Source: Branchiostoma floridae (Eukaryota > Chordata > Leptocardii > Amphioxiformes > Branchiostomatidae). Taken from it: a DNA stretch of 64,000 nt. How positions within the stretch are numbered: the first letter of the stretch is position 1; the number at the start of each line of letters is the position of its first letter. Location of the stretch: positions 11,749,631 to 11,813,630 of the forward strand of contig NC_049980.1 in the NCBI RefSeq assembly GCF_000003815.2, written 5' to 3'. The notes under the pieces are model-generated. The model worked only from the letters and a program-made list of their open reading frames with translations. It was not told the origin of the DNA and made no database searches. The position numbers were made by a program, and so were the translations under genes. Below, piece after piece: positions 43,901 to 57,500 of the stretch.

Positions 43901-46900
43901 TTTGTGATACATGTATTATCTTATGCAAATGGCACAGGACTGTTCTGTTATATTTGATATTTAGTTGCTTCTGATTTATGTAGATTTGTTCAGTGTTGAC
44001 ATGTGGACTTTCATCTACCCTTATACGTGCAGGTTTGCTGCTAAGATGGTTACTGGTCTCTTGGATTACAAAGTGCAAATAGACAAGTAAGTAACTGATC
44101 TCACATATTATAAATACATGTAGCTTCCACTTAACTTTACTTTACACACACTGTATTTGTTTAACAAGAACATTACAACTCAGGTCACTGACCTGAATTT
44201 CAGGTAGGCCTTGGGAACAGTTGCATAACATTCAACAATAACAAACACAGTACAACATTATAACATTAACAACATCAAAACACAGAAAGCAATCGCACAA
44301 TAGATAAAGCAAGGGGAGGTTACATGCAGTAGTGTAATTGTAATGATGTTGTGCATAGGTGGCCTGAACTGTAGCATACTTCTTTGGCTAAGAGGTAGAC
44401 TTAAAATTGATAGTGCTCCCAATTTGTTTAGTGTTAGTGCAAAAAATTAAGTACAGTATCTTAAGATGCACTTCCTTATCAATTAGTAATATTCTGAGTT
44501 ACTTTTCATGCAAAGACAATTCACCTAGAAAATTTTAGTGCAAAAGTTTATAATCTGTGTCTCTGACTTTTCTAGCCAATCAGTGCCCATCGACAAGCTT
44601 GGGAAGAACTTCCTGTGTATGGACCAGTACTACAAACTGTTCTCTGCCTGTCGGATCCCGGGGGAGCGGCGGGACCAGGTGGTGGTGTACGGACCTGGCA
44701 GCAACGTCAGGCCCAGGCACATCGTGGTGGCACACAACAACAAGGTCTGTCTGGTAGATTTAATGCTGGAGACTTAGATTTGTTTGCACAGAGTACACAA
44801 TGTATGTCTTAACCATACACCAATTTTGGATTGCCACAGGGAAATCTCTGTGTATCGAAAACCACTGTAATTTTAATTTGTCGGTTCTGGACTTACAAAA
44901 AGATGTGAAAAACATAATGAAAATAAAGACTGAGGACTAGGCTTATGCACTCAGTTTTATGGACTGAATACAGTCACTGTTGTATTCACATTTTCCTCCC
45001 TATATTTCACTTTGAAATGTTCAAACTTCAAGATCCAAGGAAATAAATTTGTGTGGCATTTATCATAATTTCAGATGACTAGATTTTCTGCAAACAGCTA
45101 CAATTTATATTTGTTCGATGTTCAATGTTTTATTCTGTAAGGATCTTGTGAGCAACACAAGTACAACCTTTACAACTCTCTGTACCTTCCTCCCCAGTTC
45201 TTTTCCCTGGACGTGTATGATGAGAACTGGAAGCCCCTGAGTCAGGACCTGATCCATGCCCAGCTGCAGAAGGTGGTGTACTACTCCAGGTACCCCAGTG
45301 AACCTGTGGGCATCCTCACCTCGGAGAACAGGAACACATGGGGCAAGGTCTACAAGCTGCTGAAGAAAGGTATGTCTCAAGCTTTCCAATCTTCATCCTG
45401 AAGTCCCTGTCACACATTCAGGATTATCCTGGGTACCAGACTGCTGTACTATAGTCGCTAATCACTTCAGCTCGGTCAAGCAAGTTGCCCTGCCACAAAA
45501 TGGGGCACTCAGGCTGTTTATCTCTTGCACAGAGCGATAGATTAAGAGACTGAATGCCAATCAGTGCTGGGTACCAGTAGACATTGGTTGTGAACTCCAT
45601 ATGGGCTTGTGACCTTCCCAAATAAAAAAGGCAGTTTAGTTTAGTGCAAAAGGGTTATAATTTAGCCTGACAAGTCTGTAATTCATGTTAAATCAGAACC
45701 TTCCCATGAATTTGCTCCTGACCACTCCCCAACCAATGTTGGTACTGGGAGTAGCCTAGAATTCATCTCATTCTAGCTCCTGTTTGCTCCTTCAATTGCA
45801 TCCAAGCAGAATATGGCTTTCCTGATTTTGACTTTTAAATATAGTCAGCTGATACAGACAGCTTTTAAATACTAGTAGGCAATCTTGTCGGCTAACCCCC
45901 CACCACAGATGACTTTGCTGACGACTTAGTCCCAACCATGGTTTTGAGGTCAGGAGGCTATGGTTTAGGGGCTTAAAGTAAACAAAATTGTATAGCAGCA
46001 TAACAATAAATAGTAACTACATTGTAATAGTATGCACTTCCTATATGTTGAAATATATTTTTTCTCTGTGTTTTCAGACAAAACGAACAAAGCCTCCCTG
46101 GATGCCATCAACAAGGCTATCTTCATGCTGTGCCTGGACCAGGAGGTGTCCCGGGGTGAGGACAGTAAGGCCAGTATGGCTCACCAGCTCATGCACGGGG
46201 GAGGAAGTGAGCTGAACAGTGGCAACCGCTGGTTCGACAAGACACTACAGGTATTTTTTTACACAGTTTAATAGACATTATATAGGGAATGGGCAAGAAG
46301 GATGGGGTGTGTTGAAGGTTGATGCATATTTTTTTAGGTTAGTGATTTGTGCAATTTTTTTTTTTGGTCTGCATTTTTTTTGCATCAACATTGTGTTTTG
46401 TTAAAGTACAATGTCATGATTGTACAATAATTATTGAAAACTTAAATATTTCAATTCCTGAATATTCATGAATGTAGTTAAAATGAGGGGGTACAAGAGA
46501 TGAATTTAAAAAGATATTTTCCAACATGATGATCATGTGTGTCCCTTTCCCAGTTTACTGTAGGGACAGATGGAGCCATCGGACTGACATATGAACATTC
46601 CCCTGCTGAAGGCCCACCCATCATCTCACTGTTAGATCACATGATGGACTACTGGTGAGTAGTGAAGAGCTTGAGTTTCTGTCTCTTTTGTTTTGTCCAA
46701 TAATGCAGTAAGAGGCCAAATTACAGTTCAGTCTGTACTGTATGATTAATTTTGACTTCTACCAACACAGATGAACTTTCAAATTAGAACTATAGTCTCT
46801 TATGTATAAAGATTCTTTTCTTCCCTGCAGCTCCCAAGCTCCAGAAGTAAAGGAGACAACAGTGCAGCCTAAGGAGCCTGAGAGACTACCCTTCACTGTG

Positions 46901-49317
46901 AATGACAAGATACTGGAGGCCATTGACACTGCAAAGAGAAACCTTGATGTGTATGTATTGATACATCGTATGGAAGACAATGATAATTAGGAGGCTACCC
47001 ATGGTGTTACGTCTTTACCAGCAGTACAGTCAAACTTGTACAAGTCACCACCTCTACATAAGAACATTTATGTTTCTTAAATACATTTATTGACTTTATT
47101 TTAAGCGAATGCCATTTAGTTGTCACTTTAAAAAAATATCAGGCTTTACTAATGATGTATTGTTTGATTTTGGCCCTACTGTACAGCCAAGTGAAGGATT
47201 TGGACATGAAACCTGTGACCTTCCAAGAATACGGAAAGGGCTTCCCAAAGTCACAGAAAATGAGTCCAGACAGCTACATCCAGATTGCCTTGCAGTTAGC
47301 CTACTACAAGTAAGTACTTGTTTAAGCAGAACACCCCCTTTTGTTAGAGGCTGTAATTACTGATAAAAGATTTGTCAGATCATTCAACAGATTTGACTGA
47401 CAAAGAACAAATTTATTAAAGGTTTTGTTGTCTTTTTAACATACTTTTGCATTTTCCAATCACCAAGTCAAGGGTCACACATTCAACTGTAGTTTTGGTC
47501 ACCCGTTGGTTGTTCAGTAATGACCATCTATTGGCAACAGTGCCTTACAGTGCACTTACGTCATATTCCTTTGTCAACTTGCACAGTATGCCGTACCCTA
47601 CTTTTCGGTGTACTGCTCATGTTAGCATCAGTGTTCTTTAAATCTAAAAGAGACTGAATTATATAGGTGTCAGACTTGCTATATATATATATAGACTCTT
47701 TCATAGCATCCTATGTCTGTTAGCAGAGTAATATGAACAATTTTACATCATCAAACACTTCATCCTTACCCAGGCTTTACAAGGTCCCCTGTGCGACGTA
47801 CGAGAGTGGCTCAACACGCATGTTCCACCTGGGCAGGACAGACACCATCCGGTCAGCTTCTGTGGAGTCACTGGAGTTCTGTAAAGCTATGGAGGACAGT
47901 GTAATTCCTGTAAGTCAGCCTTTACTCCTGCTGTGATAGTTGTTTATATTTGAGTGTTGTTCACAGCTTATTTTACCTTTACTGTTACAGTAGTATTAAT
48001 AACAATATTTCATATACTGATACATGGAAGTAACCATAATTTCTTGCTACTTTTCAGCCTGGAGAGAAAGTTGCCCTTCTTAGAAGAGCCATAGAGGGAC
48101 ATAAGAAATATGCTCAAGAGGTATGTATCTATGCTGTTTTCTAGAATCTTTTTAATGAGAATCTTTCCTCATTTATATTCATAATGCTAGGTTTGTAGTT
48201 GATTGTTGAAGTTAAGATCAAAGTCACCTAGTTTCTGTCATCTTGACTTTTGAAGTGCATGCTGTGGATTAGTGGTCCTAAATTGTATCATTTTGTTTGT
48301 AGACTGTGAGTGGACAGGGCATTGACAGGCATCTGCTGGGGCTGAAGCTGACAGCTATCGAGGCAGGGCTGAACGTGCCTGAGCTGTTCATGGACAGTGC
48401 TTATGAGCAGGCCTTACACTTCAAACTCTCCACCAGTCAGGTACAGTTTGTCCTCACTATGTTTTACTGAAACATTCTGTTGTGTTTGGTCTGCTTTCCA
48501 CCGGACACTGGTTGCTGAGTGACTGTTGAGTGACCAAAATTGGATTTTTGAGTGCCCCTTAATTTTATAGTTGGAAAATGATGTACCATATTCAAGCATG
48601 AATTAAAAGATATATATAGCAAAGCACACAAACAAAGCATGAAGAAGTATGTTATTTTGTATTAAAATTCATTGAGCAGTCTGTTAGATATTTGATCACT
48701 CAGGGGCCACAGCCTCTAGCAGAAAGTAGAATGTAATGGATCTTTATTGAAATGTGTACTAGTTATGTAAGGGGGGCTAATGCAACAATATCTCTTAGAC
48801 AGTATCAGGGAACAATGTACATCAACTATAACAAGGTGAAGTAAATATGGCTGTTACCTTAACTGGTAGGTGAATACAAGGGGAAGAGACATTCAGAAAG
48901 TCTTTCCATCCACTGATCACGATTTGAACCACGTCACACAGTTTGAGTGACTGTTGGTGTCTAAAACGTTTCTGTTAGTGTCACAACCTTTAATGGAATT
49001 CTCCTTTTACATACATCGTTACCTGCATACTAAGTTACAATGTCATTGTTATTGAATGAGAAGAATTATCTATAATAGGTCTTTAATATTGGACTGACAT
49101 TTTCCAGGTTCCTTCCAAGTATGACTCCTTCCTGTGTTTTGGACCTGTTGTCCCTGACGGTTACGGGTTCTGCTACAACCCCAGAGAGGACCACCTCAAC
49201 TTCTGCATCTCTGCCTTTAACAGCAGTCCTGCGACTGATTCCAGCAAACTGGCAGATTCCCTCCACCAGAGCCTGCTGGACATGCGGGAACTTCTCAGCA
49301 CTCAAGCCAAACTGTAG
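37925..49317 (+). CDS. CRAT: Carnitine O-acetyltransferase, 15 exons, mitochondrial/peroxisomal
   Basis: CRAT reversibly moves short acyl groups between CoA and carnitine. Exons: 37925-37951, 42801-43001, 43364-43450, 43621-43739, 44033-44086, 44576-44744, 45198-45369, 46078-46250, 46554-46654, 46831-46950, 47187-47309, 47774-47909, 48058-48120, 48303-48440, 49108-49317. This gives 630 residues (vertebrate CRAT about 626). Exon 1A encodes MLSRTARAM, continuing into VKTLG, like the vertebrate mitochondrial leader. The catalytic His is in QLMHGGGS (codon 46194-46196). The LNSGNRWFDKTLQ, YESGSTRMFHLGRTDTIRSA and LSTSQV motifs are intact. The protein ends in AKL, a PTS1 signal. The residue matching Met564 of mammalian CRAT, which limits acyl-chain length, is Leu (codon 49132-49134). 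Octanoyl- and palmitoyl-transferases are less likely from overall similarity and the AKL end. Confidence 0.95.
38658..38758. mobile_element. 101-bp MITE with AGCCTG ends
   Basis: AGCCTGACTAAAATCGCGC at the left and GTGTAAACACAGGCT at the right. The same unit occurs inverted at 53257-53346, including the CGCTGGCTGGGGTTAATGAC segment, which establishes it as a dispersed element. Confidence 0.7.
39120..39452. mobile_element. MITE with CAGGGTTGGACAAGT inverted ends, hAT-like
   Basis: Inverted termini CAGGGTTGGACAAGT (39120-39134) and ACTTGTCCAACCCTG (39438-39452) bound 333 bp with no coding capacity. The pentamer CAATA flanks both sides (39115-39119, 39453-39457). The CAGGG end suggests hAT, although hAT normally makes 8-bp duplications. 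Internal GGGCAAGTG/CACTTGCCCG words extend the inverted symmetry. It sits in the first CRAT intron. Confidence 0.75.
41478..41594 (+). CDS. CRAT: Candidate alternative first coding exon of CRAT (1B)
   Basis: An ATG at 41478 (A at -3, in-frame TGA four codons upstream) opens 39 codons beginning MNGSLHCCFPMLHITKK. They run without a stop to a GTATGT donor after 41594. The exon ends in phase 0, exactly what CRAT exon 2 (42801) accepts. The peptide is not a typical mitochondrial leader: the end is acidic (RSDDETFE). The predicted isoform would have 660 residues and keep the C-terminal AKL. Chance or a poison exon cannot be excluded without transcript data. Confidence 0.5.
42413..42475 (-). repeat. 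Inverted copy of the (GATACA)n repeat
   Basis: Reverse complement of the unit at 33485-33549, with the TATCTG run at its left end and GGCGTAACACACCAGC at the right. Lies in the CRAT intron before exon 2. Confidence 0.75.
47027..47068. repeat. Partial CAGTCAAAC-family copy in a CRAT intron
   Basis: It begins CAGTCAAACTTGTACAAG and continues CACCACCTCTACATAAG. Only the left end is present. Confidence 0.5.
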
Positions 49318-50905
49318 TATATACAAATGTAGGATTCAGTTATCACAGTTAGAGGGGTGTCTCCAGTCAGAGCTACATTGTAGTCTCCCAGCAGGCGGCT
49401 GGCTAGGCGGTCTGTTCACAGGATTCTAGCTACTAATTATAAGTCACTAAGTGTGTTTTTAGCCTAATGGGCCATCATGCTTTGACACCAGCACCCTGAA
49501 TGATAACAAATACTCTGGTTTTCAACCAGCATAGTGGTACATGTACCACTTCCCTCGAGCAATGTCTGATCACGCATGAAAAATGTTGATATGGCTCTCA
49601 AACTGATCAAAAGATCCTCAAAATTGGATGTGAATGGATAGCCTTGGAATACCAACTTTTTTCCCTGCATTTTCAAAATCCCTTCACCCTCTACACTCCC
49701 AAAAGGTGGGATAGGTGCTACCATGGCATTACAATTGTGCTAAAATAAAATTCTGGCTGGAACCCTGGCTCAAAAACAAAATAAATCATATAAATAATTG
49801 TTGCAAAAGAAAAGGCAGGCATATAACACTGAGATTAGTTCTGACCAGAAGTGTATGGATGAGTTGAGATGTGTTCTGTTGTATTTGTAAATATTCTATC
49901 TCCTCCATCCATCCACACCATTGCTATAGCAAAAGTTGCAGTGTTTTTGTTTTACTGACCCCAGTACAATGGCAAAACAGCCTTCCAACACAACCTAGTT
50001 CAGTGTAGATTATAAGCAGAAGGAAAACCTTGTGTAGATTTGTATAGGACATGATAATATTACTCAGACAAGTCTTGAATGCATGTACAGACATGTACCA
50101 TTTTATCTATGTGCTGCAACAAAGTTTTAGGCTCTTAGCTTGGAAGCTGAATGGACTTTTGACCCAATTTTGCTAACCAATCTGAATTGCAAGAAATATA
50201 TATTATGTTCTTCCACCTCAAGCTGGGCAACAAAATAGAGTGACAATACATCTGTCGACCAGAATATCTTCATATTCATAAAGAATGTCTCTTGTATTGT
50301 ACTCAATTAGTTTGTGGAAGCCAAACATGTTTTAATCAACTTACAAAGTGTAGATCTGCTATTTGTGCCTTTTTACATTGATTTCATAGTCTATAGAAAA
50401 TAATTGTGTTACAAACTACAAAAAGACGTCTATGCCAGTGTTTATGTGCAAGATTATGATACTCCAAGTACAAATGTACATTTATACAATAGAGTTGGCT
50501 TTATCATGACATAGTCAACTTTGTGTACCGTTCTTTCTCTTAAAGACATGTATACACGTGTGCTGCATTGTATTTTACATGCCAGCCATCAGAAAATATT
50601 TTTATTCATCACTTTTTGTAAATTTTTGTGACATATCAGATGAAAGCTTATATTGCATAACCTGTGTAAACATGGTTATTACTATGTTGCACAAGCTCTA
50701 CATGTCAGCTGATTGTTGTACCATGCAGCACAGGAGTGTTGTTGCTGGTAAACAATTATTAGGTGGATATGTTGAGCTGTTTTAAATGCTGTTGGCAGTG
50801 TGAAAGAGGATTTTAATGCTGTACAGAATGCATATGGGCAGTATGATTATGCAGTGAATCTATTAATTTATCAAAAGTAATAAAATATGATAAACACTGA
50901 CAATG
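49318..50905 (+). other. CRAT: CRAT 3' UTR with poly(A) signal
   Basis: No ORF of note follows the TAG at 49315-49317. The first strong AATAAA in a suitable AT-rich setting is at 50879-50884, suggesting a 3' UTR of about 1.6 kb. The exact cleavage site is not visible. Confidence 0.5.
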
Positions 50906-51378
50906 TCTTAAGCAGTTCTTTTTCAGAATTACATTCATCTAAGGTACATGTACATTTCTACTTTTCTTGCAGTACTAGTAAAAACTGATAGGCTTACCTT
51001 TGGTACATTCTTGAACAGCAAGCAGATGAGGTATTTAAACACACACATTCAATGATTGCAAAGTTTGTTTTAAAAGCACAGAATGTAGTTAGATTTGTTT
51101 TGTTTTCAGTGCATTATTAGCAAGTCCATAAATAATCCACATCCTAGAATAGCAAAACGTTGATATCATTCTTTAATATAAAAAAAATACAGAGACATTA
51201 TAAAGGCATTAACAGTATTTGGCTTTCCTGACCAAAGAATTGCTAGTTTATATCACAGAGTCCTCTGAGTGGTTTACATGTCTTTGGTGGTCAAAAAACA
51301 AAAAAAGTTGTCGATTGTCCATCCCAATATCTTCTTGGAGGTCCAACAAAGAAGTGCTCTGGGCACGAGATGGAGCGA

Positions 51379-51425
51379 TGACGTCACGTGACCTTTCCCC
51401 TCCACAGTGAGAAGAAAAATGGCGG
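51379..51425 (+). promoter_or_regulatory. CRE/E-box and YY1 motifs at the PROSER3-like promoter
   Basis: TGACGTCA (51379-51386) overlaps the palindrome GTCACGTGAC (51383-51392), so a CREB/ATF site and a USF/MiT-TFE type E-box share bases. AAAATGGCGG (51416-51425) is a YY1-type element of the kind found near TSSs. The block lies about 150-200 bp before the chosen start codon and about 500 bp after the CRAT poly(A) signal. Confidence 0.55.
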
Positions 51426-51573
51426 TCCGCTTGAAAATGGCAAATTCTCGGCAAGGATTGAGGACTTTCCCTTGTATTTAGACAGGTATAATTGTGACCA
51501 TACAAGCATCGCAGTAACACAGGCAACACTTGTGTCATGTTTAAGTTCAGCGTTGGACTGATAAGGTGGATTG

Positions 51574-54500
51574 ATGTCTTCCTCGGACACTCCAAGGTAT
51601 AAATAATTTTATGCCTGAAGTTTTATGTTCGAAGAACTTTCCATCGTAGTGGTGGACGCGTTTTAGAAGTGTTTGAAAATGTAAGATAGTTTGAATCTAA
51701 TCGTAAGGAGTTTTGTATTAATTTTTACGGTTTTACAGTGCTGTCTTTGGACGTGGTGATCCTTTCTACGAGCCTCCAGCCCGACCAACCCACTACCACC
51801 CATCCGCACCCAGGAAACTGTCAAAACGAGAAAAGAAAGTAAGTTGAGCATAATTTTGTGCAAAGTACGTGTATATGATTGATATGTGTAATTTTCTTTA
51901 AATCTATTTATTTTCGTGGCAGAAGAGGAAAAGTGATTTTTTTCCCTGCATCTTTTATTAAAGAGTTTGCAGTTCAAACAAATCAGTAGTAGACACCATA
52001 CAGTTGTATAAAATACACTTTCACTGTTTCAGACTTTGGATGATTGCGGTCATACAATCACCATTAGAAATGGAACATTTCAAGATTTACAGTCCACACA
52101 TTGTAGGGGGGATTCATTGAATCATTTTTGTTTCTAGATAACACTGAGCCCATCCCGACTGCGTACTGAAGAACGCCCGGTACGGACGGCCACAGATGAA
52201 GCGTTCCTCCGGTCTGCTCCCCAGTTTACAGTCCCCACCCACGACACCCCCAGTCCGCACTCCTCGCGGTTTGATGAGTCCTGGCCGTCCAGCGAGCGTC
52301 CGTCATCAGTGATGACACCAGAGCTGTCGCAGCCCTCCCCAGATAGTGACTCATCTTCCCAGCCGTATCAGCGGGCACGTCAGGTGCCAACCCTAGAGTC
52401 AGTGAGAGAAAGAATGGAGAGACTACAGGTGCCTTCTAAAGCAGAGGACAAGAAAACAGAAGGAGAGTCTACCATTTCAAAGTAAGATTCTCAGGCTTTT
52501 AGCTAGAATTAAAGGAAGGGCAAGTTTTGTTTTAAGATATTGTATACATTTCTAAGGTCTTCACAACTTCTAATGCTAATCTCACTCTTAGGACAGACAT
52601 GGTAAACAAAAATTTATTAGTAAACAAAAATTCATGTAAAAAATATTACCTTAAGGCTTTAGTGAAGGTAAAATTGTACAACTTACTATGACTATTGTAT
52701 GAGTGTCAACATTTCTGCCCATGATTGTTACAACAGTTTTGTGTACAGTTGCTTTGCTATTACTTAAACGTGTGTTCATTGTTCTATCACAAACACAGTT
52801 GAAAAGTGAGAGGATTGTTCTCTAGGAATACTTAACATTAGTCTGTTTCTTAACATGAAATCAAAGTTATATCTGAATCTCTGCTTTTGCAGATATATAG
52901 ACAGGTTTCGACATGGTCAGCCCCTGAGCAGAGAGGAGAGAGAGAAGCGACAGAAGGCTGCAGCGGAGCGTGACTTCTGGTGGCTGTCAGCTGCCACCTC
53001 CCCGTCTACACCTACCAGTACATCCACACCTACAGAGGACAGGACTGTGCCATTCAGGGACAGGGGGAGGACTAGGATTAGGAGGGGAGAAAGTCCACAA
53101 AGACATGTCAGTAGGGACAGGTCACAGTCACCATCTACTAGTACTCCTACACAACCTCTGGTAAAAATCATTCCTTTGCTGGTTGAGGTATTTTAAAACT
53201 AGCATCATAGAGTACTTGAACTACAGAAGAAAATTGATTGATACTAACATAAAGATAGCCTGTGTTTACACAATCTCTCGCTGGCTGGGGTTAATGACCC
53301 CCTCAATCGTAGGACCGGCCGCTAGGGGCGCGATTTTAGTCAGGCTTTGTTTGTTTGTTTTGTTTGTTTATTTATTTATTTATCCAGGGGTACATGTCGC
53401 CTGGCCGGCATTTTTCAAAGATCCCTGGGGGGAAACCCCGTACATACATAACAATAATCAATGACAATATAAAATTAAATAAATGGTAACTTAGCGAGAA
53501 TCGACAAAGAATAACGCAATTTAACTAAGACAAGATAAGGCAAATCAATTGTACAATGTTAATCCTAATATAACTCCAAATCATAAGTGAAATCAAATAA
53601 GTAATGGGAATTTGCATACGTAAAGATAGTGGTACAGAAACTAAGCAATTAAACCAAGGAGGATCTTTTTTATCCTCCTTGATTAAACTTATAGTTATAT
53701 TCAAATTTCAATTTACCAATACTGTGAACTTCTTGTTCTGGTTCGGATTTGAATATGACTGGTTAATAACATCGGTAACGGTGATGTGGCCTCATTACCT
53801 GATAGCCCAAATAGTGCATTTTGTGTACACCTTGTGTGCACAAGGAAATTGTGGAAAATATGAATGGTAAAAAAAAAGTTGAACCAAGATTAAGTGTACA
53901 ATTATCCTATACTTTTGAACTACAGTTTCCAATGAATTCCTTCCACAGACTTCCACCCCTACATCCATCCTGCTGTCCCCTATTGAGAAAGAGACCAGAG
54001 CTCTACAGGAGAAGGCAGACAGGCTGATTGAACAGAGGTACAGAAATCTCAGTTGTTGTTTGATCCATGAATATGATAATTTCAGCTGTTGCCATGTTGC
54101 AGTACATGTATGCTCAGACTGACAGTGTCACTGACGAAAGATCATGGATGTTATCTGAAACATCTGAGCATTTCCAAAATCATATTCAGTTGTTTGATTA
54201 ACTGCTTTTTGGTATGTCTTATTACCTGGATGTCTAACCTTCATTGATGCAGTATGCTTACTTACAACAATATCACAATTGCTAACTATGGCTGAACATG
54301 TAAATGTAGTTCCAGTGCCCTTAGTGAGCCAGCAGTCAGCTCAGATGGACTTGGTCATACCTCAACTTCATCTGTCCCAACAAGCCTGGATGAGCCGGCC
54401 TATCGGCCTGCATTTGGACCAAGGTTTTATGGTATATTGATTTTGTATAGAATTCTCTACAGTTGCAATTATCAAAGGTATAAATAGACACAAGGATGTT

Positions 54501-57500
54501 GTGTTTGTTTGGTATTTCAGTTCAGAACATATCTTACTTTTACAAAAAGCAAGATATATGCTGTTTCAAAAGTAGTTGATCATTTGACCTTTCTGTTCAG
54601 ATAAGGAAAATGTGCCGGAGGAAGCTCCACCAATCAATGTGCAGCCTCACCCTCCTTCATCCCGTCACCATGGAGACGACATCCTGTACCAGTGGAGGCT
54701 GCGCAGGAGGATGGAGGAGGCGAGGAAACAGCCTGCAGCTGGTCCATGGACAGGGGCATCTCCACCTGTCAGACTCAGCTCTGTACAGGTAGTTTTCATG
54801 TACATGATAGAATCAAGACTGGGTTCGAACCAAGGCACCGTTCTAAAGAAGGACCACAGCATGTGCTTAGTTCAAACTTTAAAGTATATAACTTGGAATG
54901 TTTTTGTTTGATTTTGTTTATATTGTTTGAGACCTTTGCTAGCCTCAGAGATCAAGAGGACGCAGGCTATCTAATTGCCAAAGATATCCTTTTAAAGCTT
55001 TCAGACTAATTGGGCGACCTATTGTAGCAGTAACCTTTCCTGTTGTCCTGTGCACATGTACAGGTTTTTATTGGAGAACAATGAAAGAAATATCTTCTAA
55101 GGAAACTCCAATGTGTACACATGGAGCCTGACATGACTTTCTTCATGCCTAGCAAGTGCCCTATCTGAGATCTTCCACTTTCATTTCTTTCATGAATCTC
55201 TAGGATGGGGATCAGACAACTCCACTCAGTGCCTTCAGACAAAGACTGGCAAAGTCCACTGGGATTGATGTATTGCCACCCGAGCACATCCAGGAAGCAG
55301 CACCTAGGTCTTCCCATGATGCACCAGTGCCTTTCCATTATGCACCAATATCTTCCCAGCTTGCAACAGAACAATCGACCCAGACAGAGGTGCCAAAGCA
55401 TTCCGTAGTGCCTTCTCAAGAAGAGGCAACTCCCGCTGAAGTTAACACTAGAAAACAAGATTGGTCTCCTCCAAGGAGATTAGCTGACACAGTGCCCATT
55501 GCAAGCCCAAGTCTCCGAGGTGTTTCCAAGCAGCCAGTCACAGAAAGTGATGATATCATCCCCCACATGCATCTGGAATGTGACATCATACCATGTCCAC
55601 ATCCTGAGGTGCACGATCATAAGCCTTCTAAAGACTTTAAGACACAAAGGAAGTCACCTGAGAGAGGCAGAAGCAGGGAGAGGAGGAGAGAGTTGTATCA
55701 GGAGGAAACGTCCACCTCAGGAACAAGAACAGAATCAGACGAAGACAGAAGAACAAGGAGACAAAGAGAAAAGAACTCAGAGGAATCAGGCAGCCTTGAT
55801 GAGATATCAGCAGAAGATTCTGAGGTTTATTTTGATCATAAAAATGAGAGAAAGAAACAGAGAAGTTATAGAGAAACTGACAGGGAACAGAAAGGCAACA
55901 AAGAAAAATACAGACCAGAAAGAAGACAAGAGTCCATAGACAAATTGGAGAGGAGAGGGGAGAGAAAATTTGGGCACAGAAGCCATGAGTCCAGGGAGAG
56001 GAAGAAAGCAGAACCAAAGCAGGGGAGATCAGCACCACCGAGACACAGTAGCCCCAAGGTCGCTCAATCACCTGTAAGGAGTGCCATTGGACAGGTGGGT
56101 ATGGTTTACACATCAGATTGGTTACCACTGTTCCAATATGGGCAATTCTGTACAGTTTTCTTTGCTACATGTATGTGTTTTCAGATTTTGCTTACTCACT
56201 TTTTCACCATTATCAAAACCATGTCAAGTAAAAGTTTATAATGTTATGCCATTTGCAAAACTCAGGTAATTTCGCAGAGGTTGTTCACTACCCCACCTGG
56301 TACACCCCAGTCCAGTGTGGACAGCCTTCCCAGCACCCCTCCTGACCCTGTTCCTGTATATCTTGAGGATCCCAGCAGACAACTCCCACTGCAGCCACGG
56401 GGCATTGCTGTACATGGTAAGGGCATTGCGTCCAAAGTTTTTACAAGCTAGGTAAATTTAGGTTGATTCAGAATGGTGTGGTGCCAAGTGGCTATGGCAG
56501 CAGACAGTTGACTTTTGGCATTCCTGGCTAGACATTGCATCCTCTTTACTAGTACATGACTTTCCTCACTCCACCCAGGTGTAAATTTGGGTACTTGACC
56601 TTCAGCTGTAGGGGCCCCAAGGTAAAATGTGGTAGAAGGATACCATGCCCTAGATACAGAGGATAACAACCCATTGCACCCATGGCCTCAAAAAGGATAC
56701 TGGACTAACTTTACCTTTATCATCATGTAGAAATAAGAAAGAGCAAGAAGGGACATTAAGTGAGAAAAGTTTTCCGTTCAGTATGAATTCTGCAAAACTA
56801 GAAATTGTCCCTTTTATTAAGTACAAGAAATCATGAACTGAAAAGAGAAAAAAATTAACTATGAAGGACCAATAAAACTTCAGTTGGCATCTGGCCAGCA
56901 AATTTACCAGACTAGACTGTATAAAAATTAGTGTCAAAGTTGTGGAAGACTCCAATGCATCATTTGTGACCCCCTACTACGTACAAATATTTCTTAACTT
57001 TCCTTGTGTCACAAGTGATTAGTTGTCACATCCATGGTGAAGTCATCATATACTGTAAATCTTCAAACGTTTATGATACTTTTAGTCTTGCAGTTTGCAC
57101 GGTGATCACTCCAGCGCAAATTGATGACAGTCAACATCTTGATAGTCCGCAAATTTATGAAAGTCAATTTACTACTACTGTACTGCAGCATTGTTTCAGA
57201 AAAAAACACAGCAAAAACTCTCATACTATGGAATAAACCACTGAAGTTACAGTAGCCTCTGAAGCTGTCGGCATACATGTAGGTCCCCTGTGTACCATAT
57301 GGGCACGTACATGTGTGCACCAGAGACAGCCGTGAACTCTGATATTTCCCGTTCTCCCAGACGGTGGCCTGGAGTCATCTGACGGAGAGGAATTCGCTGA
57401 TGACCCACTGTTGGTGGCGCTCAGGCGACAGAGGGCACAATATGAGGAGCAGCTCAGGTCTGACATTGTCTTTTGTAGTCATGAGAATGGATGAAAGGGT

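Noticed and set aside
51420-51482. Upstream ATG in an ATGGCGG context as start of the PROSER3-like protein
   Set aside because: The frame reaches a TAG before the GTATAA donor; the ATG is part of a YY1-type element.
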